The notes beneath the pieces are model-generated. The model saw only the letters and a program-made list of their open reading frames with translations. It did no database searches and was not told where the DNA came from. Made by a program: the position numbers and the translations under genes. Below are positions 1 to 9,400 of a stretch of DNA of 64,000 nucleotides, one piece after another (positions within the stretch are counted from its first letter, which is position 1; each line of letters begins with the position of its first letter). The DNA comes from Sabethes cyaneus (lineage: Eukaryota; Arthropoda; Insecta; Diptera; Culicidae): positions 22,022,268 through 22,086,267 of the forward strand of contig NC_071355.1 of NCBI RefSeq assembly GCF_943734655.1. Reading direction: 5' to 3'.

Positions 1-54
1 AGGAATACTCCATCAAGTAAAACATGTTATCAATACAATACAATATAATGTTAA

Positions 55-219
55 CATAGGCCTACGTCACCCTTTTGTACAACCCTTGTGGCTGTATACC
101 TTGTAGTTTTTTTTGTTTTGATTATAGTCACTTTAACAGCTTAGGTCATTCGTGACTTCTGCGGGATTTGAACCCGGGTCCTTGGCGTGAGGGGCGTGAA
201 TGCTAACCACTACGCCGGA
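55..219 (-). mobile_element. tRNA-derived SINE (copy 1)
   Basis: Read on the minus strand this begins with a pol III A-box-like segment (GCGTAGTGGTTAGCATTC) followed by a B box (GGGTTCAAATCCC), the layout of a tRNA-derived SINE head. The same post-B-box sequence CCCGCAGAAGTCACGAATGA recurs at about 46090, which shows it is an interspersed repeat and not a tRNA gene. The distal end holds GACGTAGGCCTA, a motif that recurs near other repeats here. It resembles Feilai-type mosquito SINEs, but the family name is inference. Confidence 0.7.
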
Positions 220-734
220 ATTAACCCTTTTCCTCTATTTGTTCTCTGCACTTGTTTTGATCTTTTCCAAGTTTGACATCTACCTCGACCTCGAAGATGA
301 TATCGCGTGAGTACCCGTGAGGAGTACTCCCTACCTCGTTGTCGTTCAAGAGCTTCATCAGCTGAAATTACACTCTCATTGCCTCCCACAACAATGTATT
401 ATCAATTAGTCACTGTGGAAAGCAACGCAATTGAAAAGAGAAAACCAGAAGAAAAATGCGATCTAATCCACCAGGTGGTGAAAGGACCCTTTGTCATACC
501 ATCTTACTTGTTATTTGAGAAAGAAATCGACATGTCTTCGGAATTTAATTTAATTGACGCTATGCTAGTTGGTTCATATCACTGCTACTGAGAGATACTA
601 AATAAGAGAATGATAGTACCTTTCATCAAAATCATTAAAATTGGGTTCACTAGCTCAAAAGTTATTATTTAAATAAAGTTTAGCAAAATGACGATTTTTG
701 AACCCACCCTATGTCAAAAAGAGGACTATGTTCC
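220..734. other. gene-free stretch
   Basis: No splice-bounded coding exon, RNA gene or recognisable transposon is seen. A 94-codon open frame at 307-591 has no recognisable domain and is not supported as a gene. Confidence 0.5.
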
Positions 735-1142
735 CTGTTTCATTGGTTATTGGTTTTTGGTTATTTTCTATCCCGTTTTCTTTTATATCCCTGTCGACCT
801 CTTTTTTCTGTTTTCTTCGTACGCCTTTTCGTGTCTCGTTTTTCTCTTTCTCTCTCTCGTTTTGCCTTTTTCTGCACGCTGTTTCCTCTTTTACAGTTCC
901 TTCTATCTTATTTTCCCGTCTTGTGTTTCGCCCTTTACCTGCATCTTGTTTTTCATCTGTGTCGTTTTTCGTTCCATCTTGCTCCGCTTTTCCTCGCTTT
1001 CATGTCCTGTTTTTCCTTCTTTTCTGTCACGGTTTCCTTTTTATCGTTTCATTTTTTTCCTTCATTTCTTGCTCCCGTATTTTCTCTTTCCGCTCAATTT
1101 TTCTCATTCTTCTTTTGTCTTCCGTTCTTCATCTTTTTCTAT
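735..1142 (+). repeat. polypyrimidine tract (copy 1)
   Basis: About 400 bases in which the plus strand is overwhelmingly C/T, built from degenerate words such as CCGTTTTTC and TTTCTCTTTC. All three plus frames stay open and spell Phe/Ser/Leu-rich pseudo-membrane proteins, which is a composition artefact. Comparable tracts occur at about 14.1-15.2, 49.8-50.9, 51.9-53.6, 55.3-56.1 and 63.7 kb. Confidence 0.8.
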
Positions 1143-1212
1143 AGACCATTTTTATGGTTGACTTCAATCAGATGCGAAGACCATCTTTATGGTTGACTTC
1201 AATCAGATGCGA
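1143..1212. repeat. 35-bp tandem duplication
   Basis: Two adjacent 35-bp copies start with AGACCATTTTTATGG and AGACCATCTTTATGG and differ at one position. They sit exactly at the 3' edge of the first polypyrimidine tract. Confidence 0.9.
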
Positions 1213-1454
1213 TTGCATGAACAAAGCCAGTGCTTGAAGGGTTTCCTGTGAGATCTTCTGACAGCACTCACGAATCCGCTTTTTGAGTTAGTTTACGTTG
1301 CCTGCCTGCTAGTTTACAAACTGCTTGCCGTTTTCGAAAACACGACGTGCAAGGATGAACAAAGAGGTTCTCGATCGGATTCTGATCCGGAGAACAAATG
1401 AAACGGTGAGAATCGAAGTGATTTTTTATTTCGCACTATTTTTTATAATATAGA

Positions 1455-2325
1455 GGAAGGAGGGGTAAAAGTTCGATAGGGGTAAAAGTGCGATTCAATG
1501 ATTTATACGTGCACGTGGGTGACTACTTTGACAGCTTGAATTTAACGTAAACTTTGGTTGTTTACGAAGCATAGTTGCTGAGTCATGTGCAAATTTTATT
1601 TTACGGCGGATTCGATGTAATTTTTCGTTACACGGCAAATACGATATCAACAGGAGGATATTTCTTGTTGAAAATTTGTAGCAGCGTTTTACGTCACTCA
1701 CATATATGAAAATACGGCAAAAAAAAATTACAAAATATATTTCGCTTTTCCATAATTGAATCAAACCCTGTCAAACGCCTAGCGGGGTAAAAGTGCGACT
1801 CCTGGACGGGGCAAAAATGTATAGCTAATTATATATGCACTATATTGCAGATACTAGAAACGGAAGATCTGCAGAAAACTGTGTGCTCTACAGATGTTGG
1901 CCGACGGAAAACAATGTTTTTCCGCTGATGAAACAAAAAACAAACGTTTAGCAAGGTTTCGATCTGACGGAGGCTGCAATACACCAGCGCAAAATAGGAA
2001 AGGTGCAAATTGAGAATATTCCTTACCGAAACATACCGCAGATTGAAGATAATATGGTTTTGTTAGCTACTGCTGTTCTAATTTCATGGATTCGAGCTTC
2101 GTACTTTTGCCCCGCTAGTGGGGTAAAAGTGAGAATGGGAACTTGATCAGAAGAATGAAGAATTTATTTTGCATAACACTATTATTCCAGATGATTTATA
2201 GTTGAATGTGAAGACATTGAGTTACTGTAGCACTATAGAAATAGAACATATTTTGTTGTTGTCCATCTTTATATCTCACGAAAGTTATTGACAACTTCAA
2301 ACATCGCACTTATGCCCCGCCTTAT
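1455..2325. repeat. putative TIR element with GGGGTAAAAGTGCGA motifs
   Basis: The word GGGGTAAAAGTGCGA and close variants occur near 1470, 1488, 1783 and 2119, and in inverse orientation (TCGCACTTATGCCCC) near 2304. The outer copies face each other like imperfect terminal inverted repeats around 0.85 kb. No transposase coding is visible, so a non-autonomous element is likely but the boundaries are uncertain. Confidence 0.4.
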
Positions 2326-2369
2326 TCTATTAGGATCAAATGTTTGTACTTCGCAAAATAACAAATATA

Positions 2370-2913
2370 GGGTAGTTGATCCAATAGTTGTGGTAGTACC
2401 AATAGTTGCGCTACTATTCATTATTAATGCATATTTTCGTCACCGTAGCATTTTAGATAAAACAATTACATTCATTATATAAAACAGGCTTTTAGGAGTA
2501 CTGGTAGTTAGACTACGCCATTTAAAATTAAAGCATTATTTGCTAAAATGCCAATTTTCCAAAATCCAACGCGCAGTTGGAGCGCACAACTATAGGCGCT
2601 CATCTATAGTTTTGCTACGATGTTTTTTCACTTAGCAACCTAGCAATGTATATGGAATACCACAATTAAAGGAACATCAAACTTAATTAAGGAAACATTA
2701 GCGCAACTGTTGGTACAATATAATTGAATCAGAAAATTCATTTTTTCTTTCTAAAGTTTCTCGTACAATGAAAGCAATTGTCTTGCCTTGTGACAAATAC
2801 CTTGTATTTGATAAATTTATATCCCACAAGCATTAATTGAAGCATATACCTCAATAAACAAGCAAAATGAAGTTATATTGTGCTTAGTGGCGCAACTAAT
2901 AGATCATCTACCC
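2370..2913. mobile_element. TA-flanked MITE, GGGTAG termini (copy 1)
   Basis: A 544-bp element whose left end GGGTAGTTGATCCAATAGTT is the imperfect inverse of its right end (GGGTAGATGATCTATTAGTT on the minus strand). TA dinucleotides border both ends, as in Tc1/mariner-type insertions. It has no coding capacity. The same GGGTAG-TA terminus is found in the foldback element at 40021-40238. Confidence 0.7.
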
Positions 2914-2975
2914 TAGTGTTTGGAAAAATTGAACAAACAGGTGATAAACAACAAAAGAAACCATAATGGTAACTT

Positions 2976-3097
2976 AAGGCCCAAACAAAATGCTGCGTCA
3001 ACGCATCCGTCAGCGTCAATTTGACCGAAAACCCATGGAAAAACTGTCAGAATAACGCTGACGGACGCGATGACGCAGCATTCTGTTTGGCCCTTTA
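2976..3097. mobile_element. short palindromic MITE
   Basis: About 120 bp forming one near-perfect hairpin. The left arm GGCCCAAACAAAATGCTGCG and downstream sequence pair with the right arm ending CGCAGCATTCTGTTTGGCC, giving arms of about 40 bp. A TTAA lies at the left border and TTTA at the right, so a TTAA target preference is possible. Confidence 0.7.
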
Positions 3098-3139
3098 GGA
3101 GATTGTAAAAATAATGCGAAACTCATGATGGCACTATTT

Positions 3140-3480
3140 TTTGTACCACTCAATGTATTCAGAAAAACCAAGTTTTTCAGTCATAGCTCAGGAACAAAAA
3201 AAATGTTGTCATGAAAATATTATAATTAAAAGATTTGAAACGACATACAAGAAAACAACGTTTTAAAAAAAATGCCATGTGGAAGAACATATTTTTTCGA
3301 CTTTCCTTTGGAGTTTTCCACAATTCCTATACTTTAAAACGGAAAATGAACTTGTTTTAAATTGGACTTGAAACTATACCTACTGAAATTGGATTTGAAA
3401 TCGGGCTTGAAATTATACTTAAAGTTGGACTTAAAATCAAAGTTGAAAATAGACTTGAAGCTGGAACTATTTTTACGCAA
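3140..3480 (+). repeat. interspersed leader plus 12-bp minisatellite (copy 1)
   Basis: A leader of about 200 bp (ATTCAG..AAACC..AGCTCAGGAACAA) is followed by degenerate TTGAAATTGGAC repeats from about 3340. The same leader-then-minisatellite order is seen at 15290-15800, so this is a copied unit. Confidence 0.65.
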
Positions 3481-3499
3481 TTAATTTACCTATCGCTAA

Positions 3500-3650
3500 A
3501 ATAGTGGCCAATTAAATTATAAAATTGCGGACTTCTGGGTTGCAGATATTATTTTATTTTACTTTAAATTCTACAGAGAAGGTGGGACACGTGCCATAGT
3601 ATGTCCCAGCCTGGGCAAGCCTGACGCCAGTCATTAGAGTCATAGATCAT
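3500..3650 (+). repeat. GGGCACGTGCC module
   Basis: Contains GCGGACTTCTGGGTTGCAGA followed about 45 bp later by GTGGGACACGTGCC, and ends in GACGCCAGT. Related sequence occurs at 51040-51130 (same strand) and, inverted, at 48705-48860 and about 7000-7100. Confidence 0.55.
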
Positions 3651-3679
3651 TACACGGGAGCTCCTAACCACACTTTTTT

Positions 3680-3893
3680 GACAGTACTTGGTGGTTTGTT
3701 TACATGGTGTTAAAGTTTGAATTGAGGTTTCTATCTTTGTCCGGCAGATAATAATAAAAAATTATAGTTTTTATTTAAGAGAAAGTACCTTACATGCAGT
3801 TTAAAGCACCTGATGCAGTAATCCTTCACGAAATTTCAAATCGAAACCGCTGGATGTGACAAAAAACATGTAAACAAACCACCAAGTGGTGTC
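3680..3893. mobile_element. foldback MITE, 21-bp perfect arms
   Basis: ACTTGGTGGTTTGTTTACAT at 3686 is repeated exactly in inverse orientation ending at 3887 (21-bp perfect arms), with similarity continuing outward. There is no coding capacity. About 160 bp of loop sequence separates the arms. Confidence 0.7.
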
Positions 3894-4288
3894 ATTTGAC
3901 GGCATAATGACGTCATCGCAAAATGATCTATATCTGGCAGGTTCGTCTGCAGCTCATTTCCTTCTACAAAGTAAAGCAAAGACTAGGTGCTGCGTTCCAT
4001 TTTCGAAAAACTGCCTTCTGTTTATTTTCGACAGACTGTGCAGCCAGTTGCGTGGCAAGTGCCATGATCCTTTTAACTCTAACAGGTTCTTCCAGCTTAG
4101 ATTTGAACCTACCCATAACCGGAAAACGAAGAGAGTTTTCGTCGGATAAAGAGTAAATACAATCGGGAAAAAAGTCGGGATATTTTTTCAAGGAGTTGCG
4201 TGGCCTCATTGAAAATTTTAAGCTTGCCTTGTATCACACACTGTCTATGCCCTTTTAAAACAAATTAACCGCTACCAAGTGGCTACTA

Positions 4289-4669
4289 CAGTGGACCCCC
4301 GTTCGTTTGAACGATTCCTCATGCAAACTAACGGGGTTACTTTTTAATTTGAACAACTGGTAACCCGAAATATGCTGAAACCTGTGTGAAGTGGCCGCCC
4401 TGATCTTTGTTATTGTTTTGGTGGTTTGTTTTAGTTGGCAGTTGCAAGTGCGAATATTGCATTTTCCGATCGGATTTCTCTCTAAATCGTTAGGAAAACG
4501 AAATGTGAAACCGATTAAGCACGCTAGGTCAGTACAAACGAATCGAACAAATGATGTCATGTTGAGAATGACATTTGAACCATTTTTAATTTGCACGTCG
4601 TGCAAACCAACGGGGTTCAAATTAAAAAGTGTTCAGATTAAAAATGGTCAAACGAACGGGGGTCCACGG
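4289..4669. mobile_element. pogo/Tigger-like MITE
   Basis: The left end CAGTGGACCCCCGTTCGTTT is mirrored by a right end which reads CCGTGGACCCCCGTTCGTTT on the minus strand. TA flanks both ends at 4287-4288 and 4670-4671. A CAGTGGACC-type terminus plus a TA target is typical of pogo-group elements. Internal GGGGTT-TTTTTAATTTGAAC words also occur in inverse orientation. No transposase is present. Confidence 0.75.
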
Positions 4670-4942
4670 TAATAACTTAATAATTTTTACTATATTATTT
4701 GTTTGATACACAGCCAACGCGTAAATTGATTTCACAAGCGTTATCATTTTTTGCTGTCGGTCCCAATCGTTGCACTCAAGTTTTTCAATTCCATTTGATG
4801 AAACTTGTTATGACGTTATTGATTTATGATTCATCCAAAGTCGGTGGCTGGTTAGTGCGCAAAATACAACACAACCGACAAGCCCACCCGGGCCTCGGTC
4901 TGCTACGATCGCTACGATGCACTAGGGCCTCTTCTTGACAGC

Positions 4943-4949
4943 TGCGCAC
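4943..4949 (+). promoter_or_regulatory. metal response element (distal)
   Basis: TGCGCAC fits the MTF-1 core TGCRCNC and is followed by GGC as in the extended site. It lies about 80 bp upstream of the TATA box of the metallothionein gene. Function is inferred from position and motif. Confidence 0.65.
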
Positions 4950-4986
4950 GGCACCTTCGACGCGCGGCTTGGTAAAATAAACAAAA

Positions 4987-4993
4987 TGCACGC
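4987..4993 (+). promoter_or_regulatory. metal response element (proximal)
   Basis: TGCACGC also fits TGCRCNC and lies about 36 bp upstream of the TATA box. Two MREs in the proximal promoter are what is expected for an MTF-1-driven metallothionein. Confidence 0.65.
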
Positions 4994-5022
4994 TGCCCGG
5001 AGGGCATTTAGAATTGCCTACT

Positions 5023-5029
5023 TATAAAA
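5023..5029 (+). promoter_or_regulatory. TATA box of metallothionein gene
   Basis: TATAAAA sits about 124 bp upstream of the start codon, which predicts transcription from about 5053 and a 5' UTR of about 95 nt. Confidence 0.7.
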
Positions 5030-5146
5030 GAGTTCCCTCATGAAATCGAGAGCCTCATAACAAATTACGTAGTTTGTGGAACAAGATCATTGAACTTTTA
5101 TCATTCGACAAATAACATATCCGTGGAAAACTGTTGGATAACCAAA

Positions 5147-5367
5147 ATGCCGTGCAAGTGCTGTGGTAAAGGTAAGTTTTACTATGACGGTTGTCGATTA
5201 GCTATCTGTTCTGTATTTTGGTTATACGTTTTAAAATAAATTGTTCGACAGATTGTAAATGCACAAGCTGCTGTGGAACTCCGGATAAACCCTGTGTGAC
5301 CGGGTGTCAATGTCAGTGTGCCTGCAAAACGAATGCAGGCTGCGATCAGCCGAAAGGATGCTGTTAG
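5147..5367 (+). CDS. metallothionein, two exons
   Basis: Coding exons are 5147-5171 and 5252-5367, joined across an 80-nt GTAAGT...ACAG intron. The product is 46 residues with 15 cysteines and no aromatic residues. It starts MPCKCCGKDCKC and contains CQCQCACK, the clustered C-X-C and C-C pattern of arthropod metallothioneins, and ends in CC. Members of this family chelate Cd, Cu and Zn in the cytosol through cysteine thiolates, and transcription is normally switched on by MTF-1 at MREs. Two MREs and a TATA box lie just upstream. The small first exon with an early intron matches the usual insect metallothionein gene layout. The only doubt is which insect subfamily it belongs to. It lies 950 bp upstream of alpha-arrestin A on the same strand, with no sign of functional linkage. 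Confidence 0.93.
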
Positions 5368-5628
5368 GGAGTTCAACGATAAACAGTCATGTGGAGTCGG
5401 AAATGCCAATCCGTTACAATGGGAACTAAAGTTTGTTTGTTGAAATAATCAACATAGTATCAAACAACGGTGACAAGTTTTGATTAATCCGAAAATCTAT
5501 AACGTTTTGTCAGTTGTTTGTAGATGTTGCAAGAATATCTAAATAACGAGTTTATCTAAATGAAATTCAATCAAAATTTTTTAGAAAAATGCTTTCACAA
5601 CATTTAAAGGAATATAAAATTGACGTTC

Positions 5629-5651
5629 ACGTACGTACGTACGTACGTACG
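5629..5651. repeat. (ACGT)n microsatellite
   Basis: About six uninterrupted ACGT units. This is a self-complementary alternating purine-pyrimidine run between the metallothionein and alpha-arrestin A. Confidence 0.95.
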
Positions 5652-6314
5652 ATGCATTTACTTCCTTCAAGGGCAAATCACGCTGACGTGTTCTGACAAT
5701 GTTATACTATGACGTAAAACTTATACCCACAAACATCAGCACAATAAACGCAAGCGGATTATACAGTGTGCAAAGGTGTGCAACATTAAATTCAAGAAAT
5801 TCATTTGCAATTCCGTCAGCACTTTTTCTGTAGGTTTTGTTTTGATCGTCATTCTTCCCATGTTGCGATTTTCGTAACACACGCAACAGCAGCGTTCCAT
5901 CGCGAAACAACCTTCCACGCGCGCCACCACGCTCTTTCTTGCTCAGGTGCGGTCTACAAGTTAGCTATACCTACGTGTAAGTAAGTACAATACAGTAAGT
6001 GACGTGGTGACTTCGTGTGAGTATACGTTAAACATCAGACGAGAAACCTGGCTAACCAAAAACGTTAAAAACGCAAAACACAAAATTCAATACAAATGTA
6101 CTAGGTATATCCATTATACACACAGCTCTCTTGGTGGTCAGATTACGTGTAGATATCAGCGATTCCGCAATGCGCGAGCACTGCCGAATTTTAGTAGGTA
6201 CATTTATCTAGTGGCCAGTAGGCAAGCAATCGAACAAGTTGGTAACATTACGTGTAGTATCTAGTTGAGAAAAGAAATTGAAAAAAGTGCTAATCAGGCA
6301 GCAAAACACGCACA
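5652..6314 (+). other. upstream region of alpha-arrestin A
   Basis: No coding exon is recognised. The stretch should hold the promoter and 5' UTR of gene A, but no convincing TATA-Inr pair was identified. Short open frames at 5707-5930 (minus) and 6004-6264 (plus) lack domains and are probably chance. Confidence 0.4.
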
Positions 6315-6429
6315 ATGACGGTTGACTGTGAGATTCGTTACGATGGCAATCCCGAGGGCATCTTTTTTGTCGGACAAACCGTAACCGGAACTGCAGTGCT
6401 GCAGCTGAGTGAAACGGAAACGGTGAACG
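6315..6429 (+). CDS. alpha-arrestin A, exon 1
   Basis: First coding exon, 38 codons plus one base, ending AACG|GTAAGG. It encodes the first beta strands of the arrestin N lobe, with the G-I-F-F-V-G-Q-T-V pattern shared with the other four first exons. Confidence 0.85.
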
Positions 6430-9400
6430 GTAAGGACACATCGATTGCATAGTGCTTAGTATAAATATTATATACCTACAAGAGTGAGTGACCAAGCAGC
6501 GCCGGTGACCTTGCATCAGCCAGTAGTGCAAAGCTGCAGAGCATTTTAAGTGTGGTTTCAGCTTTCAGCGCGACACGCATCAGAAATGTAAAGTTTCAAA
6601 GTTGCGTGATGATTCATCGCTGTGAACGCCTCCGTGACGCAGCAGACTTGAGATACATTTTCGATACGTGTTTATTTGTTATTTTGATCTAAGTTAATGA
6701 TGTGCTAAGCTTTTTAGTGTATTGCAAGCAGATTGGTTCGATTGGTGACTGACTGATTACCTATTCAAGATCAACAGTTGCAACAGAACTAAAACACTAA
6801 AAATCCTATTTATAAAAACATCGAAAGGTGATTAGGTCTGAATTATTTCATCGTGACGCAGGGGAAATGAACAAAAATGACGCATAGCATAAGCCGACAA
6901 CTTTCAAAAATTGTGCCTTTTCATACACAGCCTGTGCACTTTAGTTTCATCACTTTTGTACAAGTTTGTAACCACTAGTGTGCCCAAACAAAAACAAAAG
7001 GTGGGGCACCCGACATTTCAGAAGAATAATCTTAGGATGGCGAATCTATTATTGCTTATCACAAAAATACTGGCCGATTAGATTGAAAACTCTGAACTTT
7101 CGAGTGCAATTGTATTTAAAATAAAAGTTGAAATTGAACTAGAAATGAGATTTGAAATCGTACTTAACATAGGACATTGAATTAGACTTGAATTGGGTTT
7201 AATATGGGGAAGAACCTTTGCTTTATACTGAACTGAAAATTGGACTTCAAATTGGAGTTGAAATTGAACTTAAATTTAGAGTAATTCGAAATTAAGGTAA
7301 TTCGAAATAAGGTTTATTTAGAATCAGGGATGGAAAAATTGTTTCTGGTAATCAAGAACATAGGAGCGATCATACGGGCTACCTTGCAGCATGTTTCTAG
7401 CAGACGAAACTTCCAGCAAGCCGAGTGGCGCTTGAATCGTTTGTTTGAGAAACCCCACAAACACCATTTTTACGAAAATTGACTTTTTAACAGTTTTCGA
7501 ATCTTTGAGGATAACTACACCTTCCTTCAAAATTCCCGACAAAGTTAGTTCCACGAACCCCATTTAATTGGAGTTGCAAATATCCGTTTGTTTGAGAAAC
7601 CCCAAATATCCATGTTTCCGATAATCACCTAGAGCGGCGCTGCGATAGGTACAAAATTATCATTCAATATTTACGTGCAATGTTGTAAGCAGTATTCGCA
7701 ACACAATTCAATAGTATAAAAATGTCTTTGGAATCGAAAAATTACGACTTGGACACAGTCAAAAGAAGAACCATAGTGTTTGACGGACTACAAAATACAA
7801 GACGAACGTCATTAAAAGTAAAAGAACGGCGGATAAAATCGAAAAGAAAAGGATGTTTTAGCTGAAAAAGTGAGAGCTGATTGCAAATGTAGATAAGCTT
7901 GGATTAGTTGGTCGACAAGATTAACGTAAATAAATCATTCTTGTAATCTAGATACCTACAGTAAAAACTGTAGCAATCTCGTTCCGGAAATCGACAGACT
8001 AAACTATCCATGCGTTTCTCACATAAGCAGTAACCCACCATTTACTATACAATGTTAATAATAGCACAATATATAAATAAAAGGTTTAATCTTCTATTTA
8101 TCTTTTTTGTTAACTCGTTGCTTTTCCTAATGTGAGTAATCCGTCGAGCACTCCCGAGTAACTGTAAAATCAATAGTTTATCCACAGACTAACAGACGTA
8201 AAACTGAAGCCTCATTCCATCGTCAATAAAAACGTTCATTTCAAATTTTCGCTTAAGCCAAGACTCAAACAACAGTCGCTGTGCGAGAACGTCGCTCGAC
8301 TGCACTGGCGCTGTTGGCAGATAATATACAAGTAAATTTATAGCATTGCTAAATTTAAAGCAAACTACTTTGCGTAGCGCGAACACTGCACCAGGTGATG
8401 CTAGTATTTTTTCCAAGTTTTAGGGGTGTCAATGAAACGATGTTTTGTTGGAAAATTTGTTCGAAGTGTTACGTCTGTTAGTCTGTGGTTTATCCGTTCG
8501 AAATATTTGAGGTGTTGTTGACGTATCTCCATTTCTTTTTGGTATAACGTAATTTGAGAACAGACCCTTATTCTCAGATTTTGCTCCATGATCATAGCAC
8601 GGTTGTTATTCAATATTTAAAATGTTTATTTTCTGGTTATTATATCTTTAATTACTATTAGCAAAGTATCAAGGTATTCTATTCGAAGTGAATTCGTTTT
8701 ACTCTGGTCCATTTATGCAATTCAAAACCGCCGTTATTCCAATTACCTTTTATTTTTTAATAGGTAAATGCAAACTATGATAAAAATTTTGATTAAAAAA
8801 GTACAAAACTTTTTCTGAAACTTGTATTATTCTACTTCAAAATTTTTAATAATAATATTTAGCGCCCCTCTCCTCTTCTTCTTCTTAGCGGTACGTACTA
8901 AATTAACATCCCCAGTGATATATGGTAGCAAATTACATACTGTTAACATGGATTGATCACAAGTTTGAATAAAAACGACCTAAAACTTCTCAAGAGAACC
9001 GTCAATTTCTCGTTTGTTTGAGACACCCCAAATATCCATCAACTTTAAAACCTTGTAATTTTAGCTATAATCATTATTTTGATAAAAATAAAAGTCTACA
9101 TAATGTATTTTAGATACTATCATAGAACCTCATACCACAAAATATAAGGATTGGTTCAAAATTTTGAGAAAATCAGTTTTTTGTTGTTTTCCGACAATAG
9201 TGTCAAGTGGACTTGTGGGGTTTCTCAAACAAACGATTCACTTGCAACCTCTTTGTTAAACACTTTTCGAGTGTGTTTGCAACTGCTTCAGCTAATCCGA
9301 CTTAGGTCGAAAATGCTATCCGTGACGTTCCGGACAATGTGCTAAACCTTAGAAGCATCCGCTTCCCAAACGAAGATATCTTTGCTGCACTGAAGAAATT

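Noticed and set aside
155..216. Possible tRNA gene
   Set aside because: A and B boxes are present, but the cloverleaf is not complete and the sequence recurs as a SINE at 46.0 kb.
688..1196. Overlapping Phe/Ser-rich frames resembling membrane proteins
   Set aside because: They arise in all three frames from a polypyrimidine tract; the same happens at 14.1-15.1, 50.0-51.0, 52.0-53.7 and 55.2-55.7 kb.
5707..5930. Short minus-strand frames between metallothionein and arrestin A
   Set aside because: Two overlapping frames of 64-67 codons with no recognisable feature; consistent with chance.
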